Of a DNA stretch of 44,489 bases, positions 14,117-23,206 are shown piece after piece. Position 1 is the stretch's first letter; each line of letters starts with the position of its first letter. The notes beneath the pieces are model-generated. The model saw only the letters and a program-made list of their open reading frames with translations. It made no database searches and was not told the origin of the DNA. The stretch lies in the IMG/VR virus record IMGVR_UViG_3300024358_000491, positions 1 to 44,489 of that record; one strand, written 5' to 3'. The translations under genes were made by a program, and so were the position numbers. The stretch comes from a virus.

Positions 14117-14506
14117 ATGAGTATGCATTTAGAAGGTCCGTGGCTTAGTACCACCGGCAAGAAAAAAGGCAAGCAAAAATTTCGTAATGCTGAACAAGCA
14201 AGAAAGGCTCGTGAATTGGACGAATCTTGGAAAGAGCTTCAAAAGAAATGGGGCATAGAGGCCGAAGAACGCAAACGTAAGCGTGGTCTCGAAGCTCCGG
14301 TTATGACTCCTGTGGTTACTCAACCTTATCGAAGAGAAACACCACGAATCAATAGTTTACCTTTTACAGCCGGTCCTTGTCTAAAGGCACCTGACAAGGT
14401 TTATACTGGAACGGCTATCAAAGGCATTGGTACTATGCATAAGAGTAATGCTGTACCAATCTTCAGTGATAAAGAAGCTGAAGATATTGCCAAAATGCGT
14501 CGATAA
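14117..14506 (+). CDS. Conserved phage hypothetical (129 aa)
   Basis: Highly basic N-terminal half (GKKKGKQKF, then helical charged repeats), and a C-terminus TMHKSNAVPIFSDKEAEDIAKMRR that I recognise from marine T4-like phages and bacteria. No catalytic motif. It has its own perfect promoter inside the radical SAM gene. The basic N-terminus could bind nucleic acid, but no function is known. Confidence 0.8.
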   Translation: MSMHLEGPWLSTTGKKKGKQKFRNAEQARKARELDESWKELQKKWGIEAEERKRKRGLEAPVMTPVVTQPYRRETPRINSLPFTAGPCLKAPDKVYTGTAIKGIGTMHKSNAVPIFSDKEAEDIAKMRR

Positions 14507-14524
14507 TTACCTATTTTAGCCGAT

Positions 14525-14816
14525 GATTTTGGATAAGATGGTATATATTACTACGTTTCGCAAAGAAACTAAGATAGTTGGATCATCATTGATGCACGTA
14601 AGTGAGATGATCCGGCGGGTCTTGGCTAATGAGAAACCCGTATTTTCGGGATGCCAAGGGTCGCCAAAGGCACATAGGTTATGAGACTATGCGTCCGATG
14701 GAGACAACTACACGAAAGTAGGGTTCTTTCAGAGCCTCGTGAAGTTAAACTCCCTTAATGTAATGTTGTTGCGGTGCAGTAATGCACTAACATAACACCA
14801 AGTCAAAGGAGGACTT
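14525..14816 (+). ncRNA. Structured non-coding region (RNA gene or long leader of the lysin gene)
   Basis: About 300 bases with no ORF but many perfect hairpins: GTTTC/GAAAC (14555-14568), GGATCATC/GATGATCC (14580-14613), a long hairpin GGCG-ggt-CTTGGC...GCCAAG-ggt-CGCC with inner CCCG/CGGG (14614-14665), CATAG/CTATG, CACGA...TCGTG enclosing CTAC/GTAG, and GTGCA/TGCAC near 14775. A TATATT -10-like box is near 14543. AAAGGAGG stands before ATG 14817. It may be a small RNA or a structured 5' UTR; it matches no riboswitch I know. Confidence 0.6.
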
Positions 14817-15377
14817 ATGGAAAAAGTAGTTAAATTTACAACCTGTCTGATTGGGTTGATGTTAGTATCACTTTTGGTTCAAAATGTTACACAAGCCAAA
14901 ATGACTAAACTTCGTACAACTACATTGGCTGAATCGCCATCAGTAGTATCAATTAAAACCGTTGAACGTAATCTCGATTGCATGGCAATGAACATTTATA
15001 GAGAAGCCGGTTACGAACCTTTTGAAGGAAAAGTAGCGGTAGCACAAGTAACTATGAATCGAGTTAAATCCGGACGTTTTGGCAATGACGTTTGCGGAGT
15101 GGTTTATCAAAAGAATATAATTATGGAAAAAGTTGTATGCCAATTCTCATGGGCATGTGACTCTGCGGCAAAGGCAAGGCCAGTAAATCATGCCGCTTAC
15201 CAAGAAAGCTATGAAGTAGCTAAAAAAGTTCTTTTAGAAGGGTTTTCTTTAAGTGTATTAAAAGATGCTCTCTATTATCATGCCGCTTATGTTAATCCAA
15301 GATGGCCATTAGAAAAGATTGGTCAAATTGGACAACATATTTTTTATAAACCAAAATCTAATAGCAAGGACATTTAA
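14817..15377 (+). CDS. SleB/CwlJ-type cell wall hydrolase (lysin)
   Basis: 186 residues. An N-terminal signal or anchor segment (about 8-26) is followed by a Hydrolase_2 (SleB) domain: CMAMNIYREAGYEPFEGKVAVAQV with the catalytic Glu63, NRVKSGRFG, CQFSWACD and ALYYHAAYVNPRW. It cleaves peptidoglycan. The uncleaved-anchor look suggests signal-arrest-release export to the periplasm. AAAGGAGG gives strong translation. The next gene starts two bases later and encodes a small membrane protein, a likely lysis cassette. Confidence 0.9.
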   Translation: MEKVVKFTTCLIGLMLVSLLVQNVTQAKMTKLRTTTLAESPSVVSIKTVERNLDCMAMNIYREAGYEPFEGKVAVAQVTMNRVKSGRFGNDVCGVVYQKNIIMEKVVCQFSWACDSAAKARPVNHAAYQESYEVAKKVLLEGFSLSVLKDALYYHAAYVNPRWPLEKIGQIGQHIFYKPKSNSKDI

Positions 15378-15379
15378 AA

Positions 15380-15700
15380 ATGAATTTACCTACTATGCCA
15401 AAATTTGATCTTAATCAAGTTAAAGAATTTTTTGTTAATAAGTTTAGCCATATTTCAGCAGAAACATTTGGTTGGATGGCTGTTATTGTTTTACATGCTT
15501 CAACCGTTCCGAGTTTACTTGCAGTAATGAGTGGACTAACGGATCGACTACCTGGAGTAGATTTAGTATTGTTAGTTTGGACTGGTCTTACTTTACTTTT
15601 TGTTAAGGCGGCTGTTCAAAAAGACATGCTCAATTTAATTACTATCGGTTTTGGATTTATTCTACAAGCCGTAATGATGGCGTTAATCTTCTTTAAGTAA
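15380..15700 (+). CDS. Small membrane protein, putative holin
   Basis: 106 residues with three predicted hydrophobic segments (about 30-52, 59-76 and 84-105) after a polar, amphipathic N-terminus. Size, topology and its position two bases behind the lysin suggest a holin, though no named holin family is recognised. Confidence 0.6.
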   Translation: MNLPTMPKFDLNQVKEFFVNKFSHISAETFGWMAVIVLHASTVPSLLAVMSGLTDRLPGVDLVLLVWTGLTLLFVKAAVQKDMLNLITIGFGFILQAVMMALIFFK

Positions 15701-15717
15701 ATTGGCAAACATCACCG

Positions 15718-15746
15718 TTGACTTTGGTTGGCGGTGGTGCTATACT
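15718..15746 (+). promoter_or_regulatory. Sigma70-type promoter
   Basis: TTGACT (15718-15723), 17-base spacer ending in TGC (extended -10), TATACT (15741-15746), upstream of the LPP20-like lipoprotein gene. Confidence 0.7.
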
Positions 15747-15780
15747 AATAATGTCGTAATTCACACACAGAAAGGCAGTT

Positions 15781-16266
15781 ATGAAAAAGGCTCTTATTAT
15801 TGCTCCGTTGGTAGCAGCCCTTGTTGGTTGCGCTGGTATGAAAGATATTGAAGAACGCAAGACTTATGCTCAACCTAGTTGGTATCAAGATTGCGCACAA
15901 GCTGGAACAGAAGGTTGGTTCTGGTGGTCAAAAGATTATGCATACGCCTGTGGCGCAGGTGAATCAATTCACGCACAAGCCGCAGAAGAACAAATGTATG
16001 CAATTGCTATGAACAACTTTGCCAAACGTATTAACAGCGAAGTAAACAGCAATACCGATATCATTTTTGATAACGATAAAAAGACTACATACACTAAAAT
16101 TTCTTACGTTGTTAAGAACACAACTATCCGTGAACACCTTCAACGTGAAGTTGGTCATTTTACTATGAGTGGTCGTCATTACACTTTTGTTCGTTTGAAA
16201 ATGCCTAAGGCAGTTTTTGATCAGTTGATTGCCGAAGCCAAAGAACAGAAAGTTGCGGGACGATAA
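15781..16266 (+). CDS. LPP20-like lipoprotein
   Basis: 161 residues with a lipoprotein signal ending in LVGC (Cys17). The mature part resembles LPP20-family lipoproteins: GESIHAQAAEEQMYAIAMNN is the typical AxxxAxxxA helix, followed by strands (TYTKISYVVKNT, GRHYTFVRLKMP). It would be anchored in a host membrane facing the periplasm. It is the first of three exported proteins with overlapping or touching ends. Function unknown. Confidence 0.8.
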   Translation: MKKALIIAPLVAALVGCAGMKDIEERKTYAQPSWYQDCAQAGTEGWFWWSKDYAYACGAGESIHAQAAEEQMYAIAMNNFAKRINSEVNSNTDIIFDNDKKTTYTKISYVVKNTTIREHLQREVGHFTMSGRHYTFVRLKMPKAVFDQLIAEAKEQKVAGR

Positions 16267-16619
16267 TGCATCCCTACACCGTGAAGAACTATCTGTGGGC
16301 TGTAATAATTTTGATGTTTATCATTATTGCACTCACAGGTTGTTCGTCGACACCCCAGGTACAGGCCAAGAAGCCGCAATATTGTTATACCGAACAAACT
16401 ATTCAAACAAAGAATGGTGAAAAGGTTAACAGCACAACTACCGTCGAATGTACTGACGATCAAATTAAACGACTAACCGCCAAACGTTTGGGCCTAGCAC
16501 CTAACTGCGGTGAGTTTACATATTGGATGCAGATTGGAGGCAAGAATGTTCAACGGACTGGTATCAGTTGTCAAAAACTGGACGGTAGTTGGGAGATTGT
16601 TAATACTTCTGGTACTTAG
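16266..16619 (+). CDS. Small lipoprotein
   Basis: 117 residues. A signal segment ends in LTGCSS (Cys26), followed by a proline/glutamine stretch and a cysteine-containing domain with four Cys that may pair in the periplasm. It ends in TAG, one of only three genes here to do so; read-through would add just YQCQWR-like residues before TGA. The start codon shares its first A with the previous stop. Function unknown. Confidence 0.7.
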   Translation: MHPYTVKNYLWAVIILMFIIIALTGCSSTPQVQAKKPQYCYTEQTIQTKNGEKVNSTTTVECTDDQIKRLTAKRLGLAPNCGEFTYWMQIGGKNVQRTGISCQKLDGSWEIVNTSGT

Positions 16620-16977
16620 TACCAATGCCAATGGCGTTGAAATTAACAATCCAAAATTCTTTGATTATCGAGGCGGTTCGTGGGCCAACCAACTAATTGA
16701 AATGTCGTTTGGTTGGTTTAAAACTCTTGACAAAGAACAATCGGCAGTCTATAATCAAAGTATTACTCATGCCGTTATGTATGCCGAAAACGGTCAGGCT
16801 GTTACTTGGTATCAAAATGATGCCAGTGGTGTTTCTGTTCCCGTAATGACTTGGCCGGTATCAGACGGGTATTGTAGACGTATGCATATCCAAGTAATTG
16901 CATACAACGTAGAGAAAACAATGGCTGCAACTGCCTGTTTCTCAAATAGTAGCAATTATTGGAGATGGTTTAACTAA
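16546..16977 (+). CDS. Exported hypothetical protein
   Basis: 143 residues from the ATG preceded by GGAGG (16536-16540), inside the previous lipoprotein gene in another frame. It has a signal peptide (hydrophobic about 17-25, cleavage after NANG) and a beta-rich mature domain (AVTWYQNDASGVSVPVMTW) with two cysteines that could form a disulfide. The last of three exported proteins. It resembles periplasmic surface-antigen-like domains but no firm family. Confidence 0.7.
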   Translation: MFNGLVSVVKNWTVVGRLLILLVLSTNANGVEINNPKFFDYRGGSWANQLIEMSFGWFKTLDKEQSAVYNQSITHAVMYAENGQAVTWYQNDASGVSVPVMTWPVSDGYCRRMHIQVIAYNVEKTMAATACFSNSSNYWRWFN

Positions 16978-16983
16978 TAAATA
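16976..16983 (+). promoter_or_regulatory. T4-type late promoter octamer AATAAATA
   Basis: Matches NATAAATA and lies 8 bases before the ATG at 16991, which has no ribosome binding site. The transcript would be near-leaderless. Confidence 0.5.
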
Positions 16984-16990
16984 TTATTTC

Positions 16991-18409
16991 ATGAAAATAA
17001 CTTTTAGCGATAAACTAATAGCTTGGCTAACTTTATTCAGCGGATTATCAATTTCCGCTGTCGCCGTTTATTATAGCGTAGCGGGTCTAGTTTCTATATT
17101 CGCCGCTGCCGCTATACCTATTATGATTATGGGTGTGGCATTAGAAGTTAGCAAATTAGTTGCCACCGTATGGATAAAATGGAATTGGTCTCGAGCCCCT
17201 AGACTAATTAAGGTTTATCTCATGATAGCTATCACCATTTTGATGATGATTACATCAATGGGTATATTTGGCTACCTTTCAAAAGCACACCTAGACCAAG
17301 CGGTTCCTACAGGTGATGTTGCCGATAAGGTTTCACTTATCGATGAAAAAATAAAAACACAAAAGGAGAACATCGATGCTGCTCGAAAGGCTCTTAAACA
17401 AATGGACGAATCTGTTGACCAAGTTATGGCAAGATCAACAGACGAAAAAGGTGCAGACAAAGCCGCTGCCTTGCGAAGAAGTCAAGCAAGAGAAAGGTCA
17501 CAATTACAAAATGATATTGCAAAGGCCCAGAAAGAAATATCTGTTCTCAACGAAGAACGTGCTCCAATCGCCAAGGAACTCCGTAAGGTTGAAGCTGAAG
17601 TCGGACCAATCAAATACATCGCTGCCCTCATTTATGGCGACAACCCCGACCAAAATCTCTTAGAATCAGCCGTACGATGGGTAATCATTATTATTGTTAT
17701 AGTATTTGATCCTTTGGCAGTTATTTTATTATTGGCTAGCCAATATAGTTTCCAATGGTTTCGCGAAGCAGATGAAGATGAAATGCGTGAGGAATATGAT
17801 TTTTCCGAAGGAACTATTGGACCAGTAATAAAAAATGATGAACCACAAGAACCAGAACCAGTAGAAACGGATTATAAAGAAAGTGCGTGGCCTTTCAAAG
17901 TATCTTCTGACCCTCATCCCGTAGGATGGATGTATCCTAAACATGCTGATATTCAAAATTATCATGTAGAAGATGCCGACGATGAAGAATTTGATAATGA
18001 AGAAATAGACGAAGATGATCCTGGTGATACCGATGCTGTAAAAGATGCTAAAGCTCGATGGAAACACGACCATCCAGGGAGTTCTTTAAAGCAACAACGT
18101 AGATTATTAGAAAACGGTATTATTGATCATCTACCTTGGGAAGATTATTTAAAACCTGAAGCTGATATTGCTGCCGAAGAAGCTAAAAAATGGGCTGAAG
18201 AAAATCCAGAAACTGAAGAGGCAACAGAAGCAAAGGAATGGGCCAATGAAAGAATGGACGAACGTCCAGGTGACTACATTCCAGCAAAAGAAACCTATAT
18301 GGAAAATGTTGACGGCACACAGGTTACTAAAACAATTGAAGGTTATCATCAAAACGAAGAACAAACTCAATCTACACTTTGGAATAAAATTCAACAGGCC
18401 AAAAAATGA
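16991..18409 (+). CDS. Membrane protein with coiled coil and acidic tail
   Basis: 472 residues. Four hydrophobic segments (about 10-28, 33-55, 75-97, 225-250) flank a long charged coiled coil (about 115-205, KIKTQKENIDAARKALKQ and onward). After the last membrane helix comes an acidic, helix-rich tail (EEATEAKEWANERMDERPG repeats). Similar proteins occur in T4-like marine phages, as far as I recall, but their function is unknown. A role organising membranes or the replication area is only a guess. Confidence 0.75.
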   Translation: MKITFSDKLIAWLTLFSGLSISAVAVYYSVAGLVSIFAAAAIPIMIMGVALEVSKLVATVWIKWNWSRAPRLIKVYLMIAITILMMITSMGIFGYLSKAHLDQAVPTGDVADKVSLIDEKIKTQKENIDAARKALKQMDESVDQVMARSTDEKGADKAAALRRSQARERSQLQNDIAKAQKEISVLNEERAPIAKELRKVEAEVGPIKYIAALIYGDNPDQNLLESAVRWVIIIIVIVFDPLAVILLLASQYSFQWFREADEDEMREEYDFSEGTIGPVIKNDEPQEPEPVETDYKESAWPFKVSSDPHPVGWMYPKHADIQNYHVEDADDEEFDNEEIDEDDPGDTDAVKDAKARWKHDHPGSSLKQQRRLLENGIIDHLPWEDYLKPEADIAAEEAKKWAEENPETEEATEAKEWANERMDERPGDYIPAKETYMENVDGTQVTKTIEGYHQNEEQTQSTLWNKIQQAKK

Positions 18410-18819
18410 CTAATTCGGTAATTGTTGTAACACCTCCAGACGACACATTATTAGACGGAGTGAGGATAGCATTAGTAGATCTTGCTCCGGATCAAACACA
18501 AATAATTTCAGATTCCTTAAAAGAAATTAATAATAACAATCGAGTCATTTTATACTATTGGAAAATGGGTAATCCTGTAGACTGGTTACTGAACATAAAA
18601 CCTAAAGCCGATCTTATTATTTTTAATGCAGATGCACAGGCAAATGGTGCTATTGAACTAATAATTGGTTATATGGCAGCACAATCAAATTCGTACTACT
18701 TCGGTACCCTAAGAGATCTAAATAAAGTCAATGACTCTGTCATTTATTCAAAGGAAGATTTAAAAGAATTACTTTTAACAACATTGGAAAATTATGAAAC
18801 ACAACACTCTCACAGGTAA
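18406..18819 (+). CDS. Hypothetical protein, Rossmann-like
   Basis: 137 residues; overlaps the previous stop (ATGA). Alternating hydrophobic strands and helices (NSVIVVTPPDD, ADLIIFNADAQANG, YYFGTL) look like a small three-layer fold of the kind seen in T4-like phage unknowns. No catalytic motif is evident. The bS21 gene starts inside its last codons. Confidence 0.7.
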   Translation: MTNSVIVVTPPDDTLLDGVRIALVDLAPDQTQIISDSLKEINNNNRVILYYWKMGNPVDWLLNIKPKADLIIFNADAQANGAIELIIGYMAAQSNSYYFGTLRDLNKVNDSVIYSKEDLKELLLTTLENYETQHSHR

Positions 18820-19027
18820 TAAGGTTTTTGTAAAAGACGGTGAACCATTTGAAAAGGCTCTAAGACGTTTTAAGAAAAAAGTCGAGGATAGTGGACTTAT
18901 GGAAGACCTTCGAAAAAAAGAATGTTATTTAAAACCTAGCGTTCTTAGAAAAACACAAAAATCCGCTGCCAGAGCAAGATGGCTCAAAAAGATCAGAGAT
19001 AATCAGTTACCTAAAAAAATGTATTGA
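18794..19027 (+). CDS. rpsU: Ribosomal protein bS21
   Basis: 77 residues with the bS21 core: VFVKDGEPFEKALRRFKKKVEDSG (about 11-34) and KKECYLKPSVLRKTQKSAARARW (about 41-63). bS21 sits near the anti-Shine-Dalgarno end of 16S rRNA and affects start-site choice. It overlaps the previous gene by 26 bases. Phage-borne bS21 is known in aquatic phages and may bias host ribosomes towards phage mRNAs, an interesting match to the several leaderless or weak-SD genes here. Confidence 0.93.
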   Translation: MKHNTLTGNKVFVKDGEPFEKALRRFKKKVEDSGLMEDLRKKECYLKPSVLRKTQKSAARARWLKKIRDNQLPKKMY

Positions 19028-19052
19028 CACTTTGTCAGAAAGGTAGTATAAT
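19024..19052 (+). promoter_or_regulatory. Consensus sigma70 promoter with leaderless start
   Basis: TTGACA (19024-19029), 17-base spacer, TATAAT (19047-19052): a perfect consensus. The ATG of the exonuclease is only six bases after the -10 box, so the mRNA should start at or next to the start codon. The -35 overlaps the bS21 stop. Confidence 0.85.
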
Positions 19053-19058
19053 ATTTGT

Positions 19059-19640
19059 ATGAACACAGATATTATGATTGACTTGGAAACGCTAGACGTT
19101 CTCCCATCCGCTACTATACTAACTATCGGAGCAGTTAAATTTGATCCGTTTGGTATGGACATTCAAGAACCCGCAATGGAAAAATTCTATGTAAGAGTAG
19201 ATATTGATAGTTGCGATAGATTAGGTTGTACCGTTAGTCAAGCAACCTTGGACTGGTGGTCACAACAGGCCCAAGCGGCACAAGACGAAGCATTTGATCC
19301 CTCAGGAAGAATCGATATTGTTGATGCTATGAATCAACTTTATAAATTCTGTTGGGGCGGTAAACGTGTATGGAGTCACGGTGCTGGATTTGATGTTATT
19401 ATTTGCGAACATCTATTTCGAAAAATTGGCAAAGCAGTTCCTTGGCAATTCTGGGAAGTTCGAGATACACGAACATTATTTGACATCGGAATTGATCCAA
19501 ATAGACCCCCTGTACTAAAACATCATGCCTTAGAAGATGCATGGAATCAAGCAGTTGGAGTACAAAACGTATTTCAAAAATTGCGTAGTTCTACAATGTA
19601 TGACGGTAAGATGATTACTCCTTTTGCTAATCAAAGATAA
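19059..19640 (+). CDS. DnaQ-like 3'-5' exonuclease
   Basis: 193 residues of the DEDDh type: Asp8 and Glu10 (IMIDLETLD), Asp112 ([14 protein letters not shown]), and His155 or His156 with Asp160 ([12 protein letters not shown]). This resembles phage exonucleases related to T4 DexA and the Rv2179c-like family. It digests DNA or RNA from the 3' end, perhaps host DNA or recombination intermediates. Its promoter is the best in the window, and translation looks leaderless. Confidence 0.9.
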   Translation: MNTDIMIDLETLDVLPSATILTIGAVKFDPFGMDIQEPAMEKFYVRVDIDSCDRLGCTVSQATLDWWSQQAQAAQDEAFDPSGRIDIVDAMNQLYKFCWGGKRVWSHGAGFDVIICEHLFRKIGKAVPWQFWEVRDTRTLFDIGIDPNRPPVLKHHALEDAWNQAVGVQNVFQKLRSSTMYDGKMITPFANQR

Positions 19641-19642
19641 TT

Positions 19643-20662
19643 ATGAGAATTGAAGAAGACATTAAACTTGATTTTAAAGATGTTCTGATTCGTCCTAAAC
19701 GCAGTACTCTTTCTAGTCGCAAAGAAGTAAACTTAAAACGTACATACAAATTTAAGCATAGCGGTACAGAGTGGACAGGAGTCCCTGTTATGGCTGCTAA
19801 CATGGATGGCGTAGGTACTTTGCAAATGGCTCATGCGCTATATGAGCATAAAATGTTTACTTGCTTAGTAAAGAACATTGACACTTTATATCTTCAAACT
19901 ACTACCGAAGATATTGGCGGAAATTATTTTGCTGTAAGCACAGGAACAAGTGACAATGACTTCGAACGCCTGAGCAGAATTCTTAAAGACTATCCAGCAA
20001 TTCATTTTATTTGCATTGATGTAGCTAATGGTTACAGCGAACATTTTGGAGATTTTGTCTCAAGAGTTCGCAATGCGTGGCCTACGCATACAATTATTGC
20101 AGGTAATGTTGTTACTGCGGATATGACACAGGAACTTATTTTAAGAGGAGCAGACATTGTCAAAGTTGGAATCGGACCAGGGTCGGTATGTACGACTAGG
20201 ATACAAACTGGGGTTGGCTACCCGCAACTTTCTGCAATCATTGAGTGCGCTGATGCGGCTCATGGGCTCGGTGCCCATATCATTGCTGATGGCGGTTGCA
20301 CTTGCCCAGGCGATGTGGCTAAGGCATTTGGAGCAGGCGCAGACTTTGTCATGCTGGGCGGGATGCTAGCCGGACACGACGAAGGCGGCGGAAAAGTCGA
20401 AGACGGAATGGTTACATTTTACGGAATGAGCTCGGATACCGCAATGAATAAACATCACGGCGGAGTAGCTGAATATCGTAGCAGTGAGGGCAGGACCGTA
20501 AATATCAAATATAAAGGACCTGTAAATTCTACGGTTCTTGATTTATTAGGCGGTTTGCGTAGTTGTTGCACATATGTAGGAGCAGCTAGTCTTAAACAAT
20601 TAAGTAAATGTACCACATTTATTAGAGTAAACCGCCAAATAAATGACGTTTTTATTACCTAA
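19643..20662 (+). CDS. guaC: GMP reductase
   Basis: 339 residues of the IMPDH/GMPR barrel family. It lacks the CBS domains of IMPDH and has the GMP-reductase length. The catalytic Cys183 is in [20 protein letters not shown], with [26 protein letters not shown] phosphate-binding segments after it and the flap [10 protein letters not shown]. It converts GMP to IMP and so rebalances purines for AT-rich phage DNA. The segment at about 20160-20400 is richer in G+C than its surroundings. It starts two bases after the exonuclease stop. Confidence 0.92.
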   Translation: MRIEEDIKLDFKDVLIRPKRSTLSSRKEVNLKRTYKFKHSGTEWTGVPVMAANMDGVGTLQMAHALYEHKMFTCLVKNIDTLYLQTTTEDIGGNYFAVSTGTSDNDFERLSRILKDYPAIHFICIDVANGYSEHFGDFVSRVRNAWPTHTIIAGNVVTADMTQELILRGADIVKVGIGPGSVCTTRIQTGVGYPQLSAIIECADAAHGLGAHIIADGGCTCPGDVAKAFGAGADFVMLGGMLAGHDEGGGKVEDGMVTFYGMSSDTAMNKHHGGVAEYRSSEGRTVNIKYKGPVNSTVLDLLGGLRSCCTYVGAASLKQLSKCTTFIRVNRQINDVFIT

Positions 20663-20687
20663 ATTTAAATATTTTTAAAATCTCGGT

Positions 20688-20695
20688 GATAAATA
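20688..20695 (+). promoter_or_regulatory. T4-type late promoter octamer GATAAATA
   Basis: NATAAATA match placed so that RNA would start near 20701-20702, exactly where the structured dnaK leader begins. Confidence 0.6.
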
Positions 20696-20700
20696 TTTTT

Positions 20701-20770
20701 GTTAGCGTACCAGGTGGGCGTTAACAGGGGCAAAGGGCCCAAACAGATCTTACTTTAAAAGGAGATGACT
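20701..20770 (+). promoter_or_regulatory. Structured 5' leader of dnaK (two-hairpin element)
   Basis: Hairpin 1 is GTTAGCGT/GCGTTAAC (20701-20725), hairpin 2 is GGGC-aaagg-GCCC (20728-20740), then TCTTACTTTA and AAAAGGAGA before the start. The hsp20 leader at 22698 has the same order, with the stem bases changed in pairs. Confidence 0.8.
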
Positions 20771-22669
20771 ATGTCTAAGATCATCGGTATCGACTTAGGT
20801 ACCACAAATAGTTGCGTGGCCGTAATCGAAAACGGCAATTCTAAAGTTATTGAAAATAGCGAAGGCGCAAGAACAACACCCTCAATCGTTGCTTACACAC
20901 AAGATGAAATCCTTGTAGGTGCTACGGCAAAACGACAAGCAGTAACAAATCCAAAGAATACAATTTATGCAGCCAAGCGTTTAATTGGACGTAAGTTCAA
21001 AGAACAAGCTGTACAGAAAGACATCGACCTAATGCCATATGAAATTATGGAAAGTAAAAATGGTGATGCATGGGTTCGAGCACAAGGCAAAGAACTAGCA
21101 CCTCCACAGATTAGTGCTGAAGTTCTACGTAAAATGAAAAAGACTGCCGAAGACTATCTTGGTGCAGAAGTTACACAAGCAGTTATTACGGTTCCTGCAT
21201 ATTTTAATGATCAACAACGTCAAGCAACTAAAGATGCAGGACAAATTGCTGGACTAGAAGTTCTTCGTATTATTAATGAACCAACAGCAGCCGCATTGGC
21301 CTACGGTGTTGACAAACAAGATAAATCCGATCGCAAGATTGCAGTATACGACTTAGGTGGCGGTACATTTGACGTATCTATCATTGAGATTGCTAACGTA
21401 GACGGTGATAAACAAATTGAAGTTCTATCAACAAACGGTGATACATTCCTAGGCGGTGAAGACTTTGACCAACGCATCATGGATTACCTATGCGACGAGT
21501 TTAAGAAAGAACAAGGCATCGACCTAAAGAAAGATATGCTTGCCTTACAACGTCTAAAAGAAAGTGCTGAAAAAGCTAAGATTGAATTGTCTAGCTCTGC
21601 TAGCACAGATGTTAACTTGCCATACATTACAGCAGACGCAAGTGGTCCTAAACATATGAACGTTAAGATTACTCGTGCTAAGTTTGAATCAATGGTTGAA
21701 GACCTAATCAATCGCTCATTAGCGCCTTGCCGTCAAGCTATGCAAGACGCAGGCGTGAGTGCCTCCGATATTGACGAAGTTATCTTAGTTGGCGGACAAA
21801 CTCGTATGCCTAAGGTGCAGGAAGAAGTTGAAAAACTATTCGGCAAAGCACCACGCAAAGATGTTAATCCAGACGAGGCAGTTGCTGTTGGTGCTGCTAT
21901 CCAAGGTGCTGTGCTAGGTGGTGATCGCAAAGACGTTCTATTGCTAGACGTTACTCCATTAAGTCTGGGTATTGAAACCCTTGGCGGTGTGATGGCAAAG
22001 ATCATTCAAAAGAACACAACTATTCCTACTAAAGGACAACAAACATTCTCTACAGCAGAAGACAATCAACCAGCCGTTGATATTAAAGTGTTCCAAGGAG
22101 AGCGTGAGCTTGTTCAACATAACAAACTGCTAGGCGAATTTAAGTTAGACGGAATTGTTCCTGCTCCACGAGGCATTCCACAAGTTGAAGTAACCTTTGA
22201 TATTGATGCAAACGGAATCATGCACATCAGTGCTAAAGATAAGTCAACTGGCAAAGAAAATAAAATTACTATTAAATCGGATAGTGGTCTAAGCAAAGAA
22301 CAAATCGATGAGATGATTCGTGATGCTGAAGCTAATGCTGACGCTGACAAGAAAGCACGTGAACTTATTGAAACTAAAAATTCTGCAGAATCTCAAATTC
22401 ATCAAGTTAAAAAAGATCTTGAAGAATTCCGCAGTGAACTTACTGAAACAGAAATTGCTGATATTGAAAAAACAATTACAGATGTTGAAACTGCCGCTAA
22501 AGGTGACAGCGTAGATGCTATTAAAACAGAATTAGAAAAAGTTGTTCCAGCAATGTCAGTGCTTTTACAAAAACGTCAGCAAAAAGAGCAACCTCAAACT
22601 CCAGACGCTTCTGCTAATCCAGAAGATAACGTAGTTGATGCTACATTTACTGAAACTAAAAAAGATTGA
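20771..22669 (+). CDS. dnaK: Chaperone DnaK (Hsp70)
   Basis: 632 residues, full bacterial length. Start at 20771, because the ATG two codons earlier abuts the AGGAG site. The N-terminal ATPase domain has [14 protein letters not shown], the conserved Thr-rich phosphate loops, [13 protein letters not shown] and [14 protein letters not shown]; the substrate domain has [18 protein letters not shown]; the C-terminus ends in an acidic lid ([10 protein letters not shown]). All standard motifs are intact. DnaJ and GrpE are not in the window, so host partners are needed. It is followed by hsp20 and clpS. A complete DnaK is rare on a phage. Confidence 0.96.
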   Translation: MSKIIGIDLGTTNSCVAVIENGNSKVIENSEGARTTPSIVAYTQDEILVGATAKRQAVTNPKNTIYAAKRLIGRKFKEQAVQKDIDLMPYEIMESKNGDAWVRAQGKELAPPQISAEVLRKMKKTAEDYLGAEVTQAVITVPAYFNDQQRQATKDAGQIAGLEVLRIINEPTAAALAYGVDKQDKSDRKIAVYDLGGGTFDVSIIEIANVDGDKQIEVLSTNGDTFLGGEDFDQRIMDYLCDEFKKEQGIDLKKDMLALQRLKESAEKAKIELSSSASTDVNLPYITADASGPKHMNVKITRAKFESMVEDLINRSLAPCRQAMQDAGVSASDIDEVILVGGQTRMPKVQEEVEKLFGKAPRKDVNPDEAVAVGAAIQGAVLGGDRKDVLLLDVTPLSLGIETLGGVMAKIIQKNTTIPTKGQQTFSTAEDNQPAVDIKVFQGERELVQHNKLLGEFKLDGIVPAPRGIPQVEVTFDIDANGIMHISAKDKSTGKENKITIKSDSGLSKEQIDEMIRDAEANADADKKARELIETKNSAESQIHQVKKDLEEFRSELTETEIADIEKTITDVETAAKGDSVDAIKTELEKVVPAMSVLLQKRQQKEQPQTPDASANPEDNVVDATFTETKKD

Positions 22670-22695
22670 CACACAGACAGAAAGATGTTTAAATA
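22666..22695 (+). promoter_or_regulatory. hsp20 promoter region
   Basis: TTGACA (22666-22671) over the dnaK stop codon with TTAAAT 17 bases on, and an overlapping TTTAAATA (22688-22695), one mismatch from NATAAATA. Either places the RNA start near 22700, at the leader hairpin. Confidence 0.55.
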
Positions 22696-22697
22696 AT

Positions 22698-22767
22698 ATT
22701 AGCGGTACCTAAATGGGCCGCTAATGAGCAAAGAGCTCAATTGTTCTTACTTTATAAGGAGACTAAT
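22698..22767 (+). promoter_or_regulatory. Structured 5' leader of hsp20 (two-hairpin element)
   Basis: Hairpin 1 ATTAGCGG/CCGCTAAT (22698-22725), hairpin 2 GAGC-aaaga-GCTC (22726-22738), then TCTTACTTTA and TAAGGAGA. Same architecture as the dnaK leader, including the AAAGR loop and the TCTTACTTTA tract. Confidence 0.8.
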
Positions 22768-23202
22768 ATGAACAATCAACTTGCAAGACTAGATGCTATT
22801 AATAGAGCACTAATTGGTTTCGATCAAATGTTTGATCAAATGGAAAGACGATTCGCTAACAGCGTTTCTAATAATTATCCTCCGCACAACATTTTAAAAA
22901 TGGGAGATAATGAATATTCAATTCAGTTAGCAGTAACTGGCTTTGAAAAAAATGAAATTGCTGTTACCGTAGAAAACAATATTCTTATTGTTAAAGGTGA
23001 AAGTATGACAACAGACTATGCACCTGAACAATATCTGCATCGTGGTTTAGCAACACGTGACTTTGTTAAAGAATTTCCTCTTGCAGAACACATTGAAGTT
23101 GTTGGTGCAGAAACAAAAAATGGTATGCTTACTATCAAATTAGTTCGCAATATTCCAGAATCTGCAAAACCAAAGATCATTGACATTGTAGAGGTTAAGT
23201 AA
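22768..23202 (+). CDS. Small heat shock protein Hsp20 (IbpA-like)
   Basis: 144 residues from the ATG behind TAAGGAGA. The alpha-crystallin domain covers about 33-125: NILKMGDNEYSIQLAVTGFEKNEI, then LHRGLATRDFVKEFPLAEHIEV and ETKNGMLTIKLVRNIPE, typical of the IbpA class. It holds unfolded proteins for DnaK/ClpB refolding. It lies directly behind dnaK and shares its leader RNA, so the two are probably co-regulated. Hsp20 genes are known in cyanophages. Confidence 0.95.
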   Translation: MNNQLARLDAINRALIGFDQMFDQMERRFANSVSNNYPPHNILKMGDNEYSIQLAVTGFEKNEIAVTVENNILIVKGESMTTDYAPEQYLHRGLATRDFVKEFPLAEHIEVVGAETKNGMLTIKLVRNIPESAKPKIIDIVEVK

Positions 23203-23206
23203 TAAC

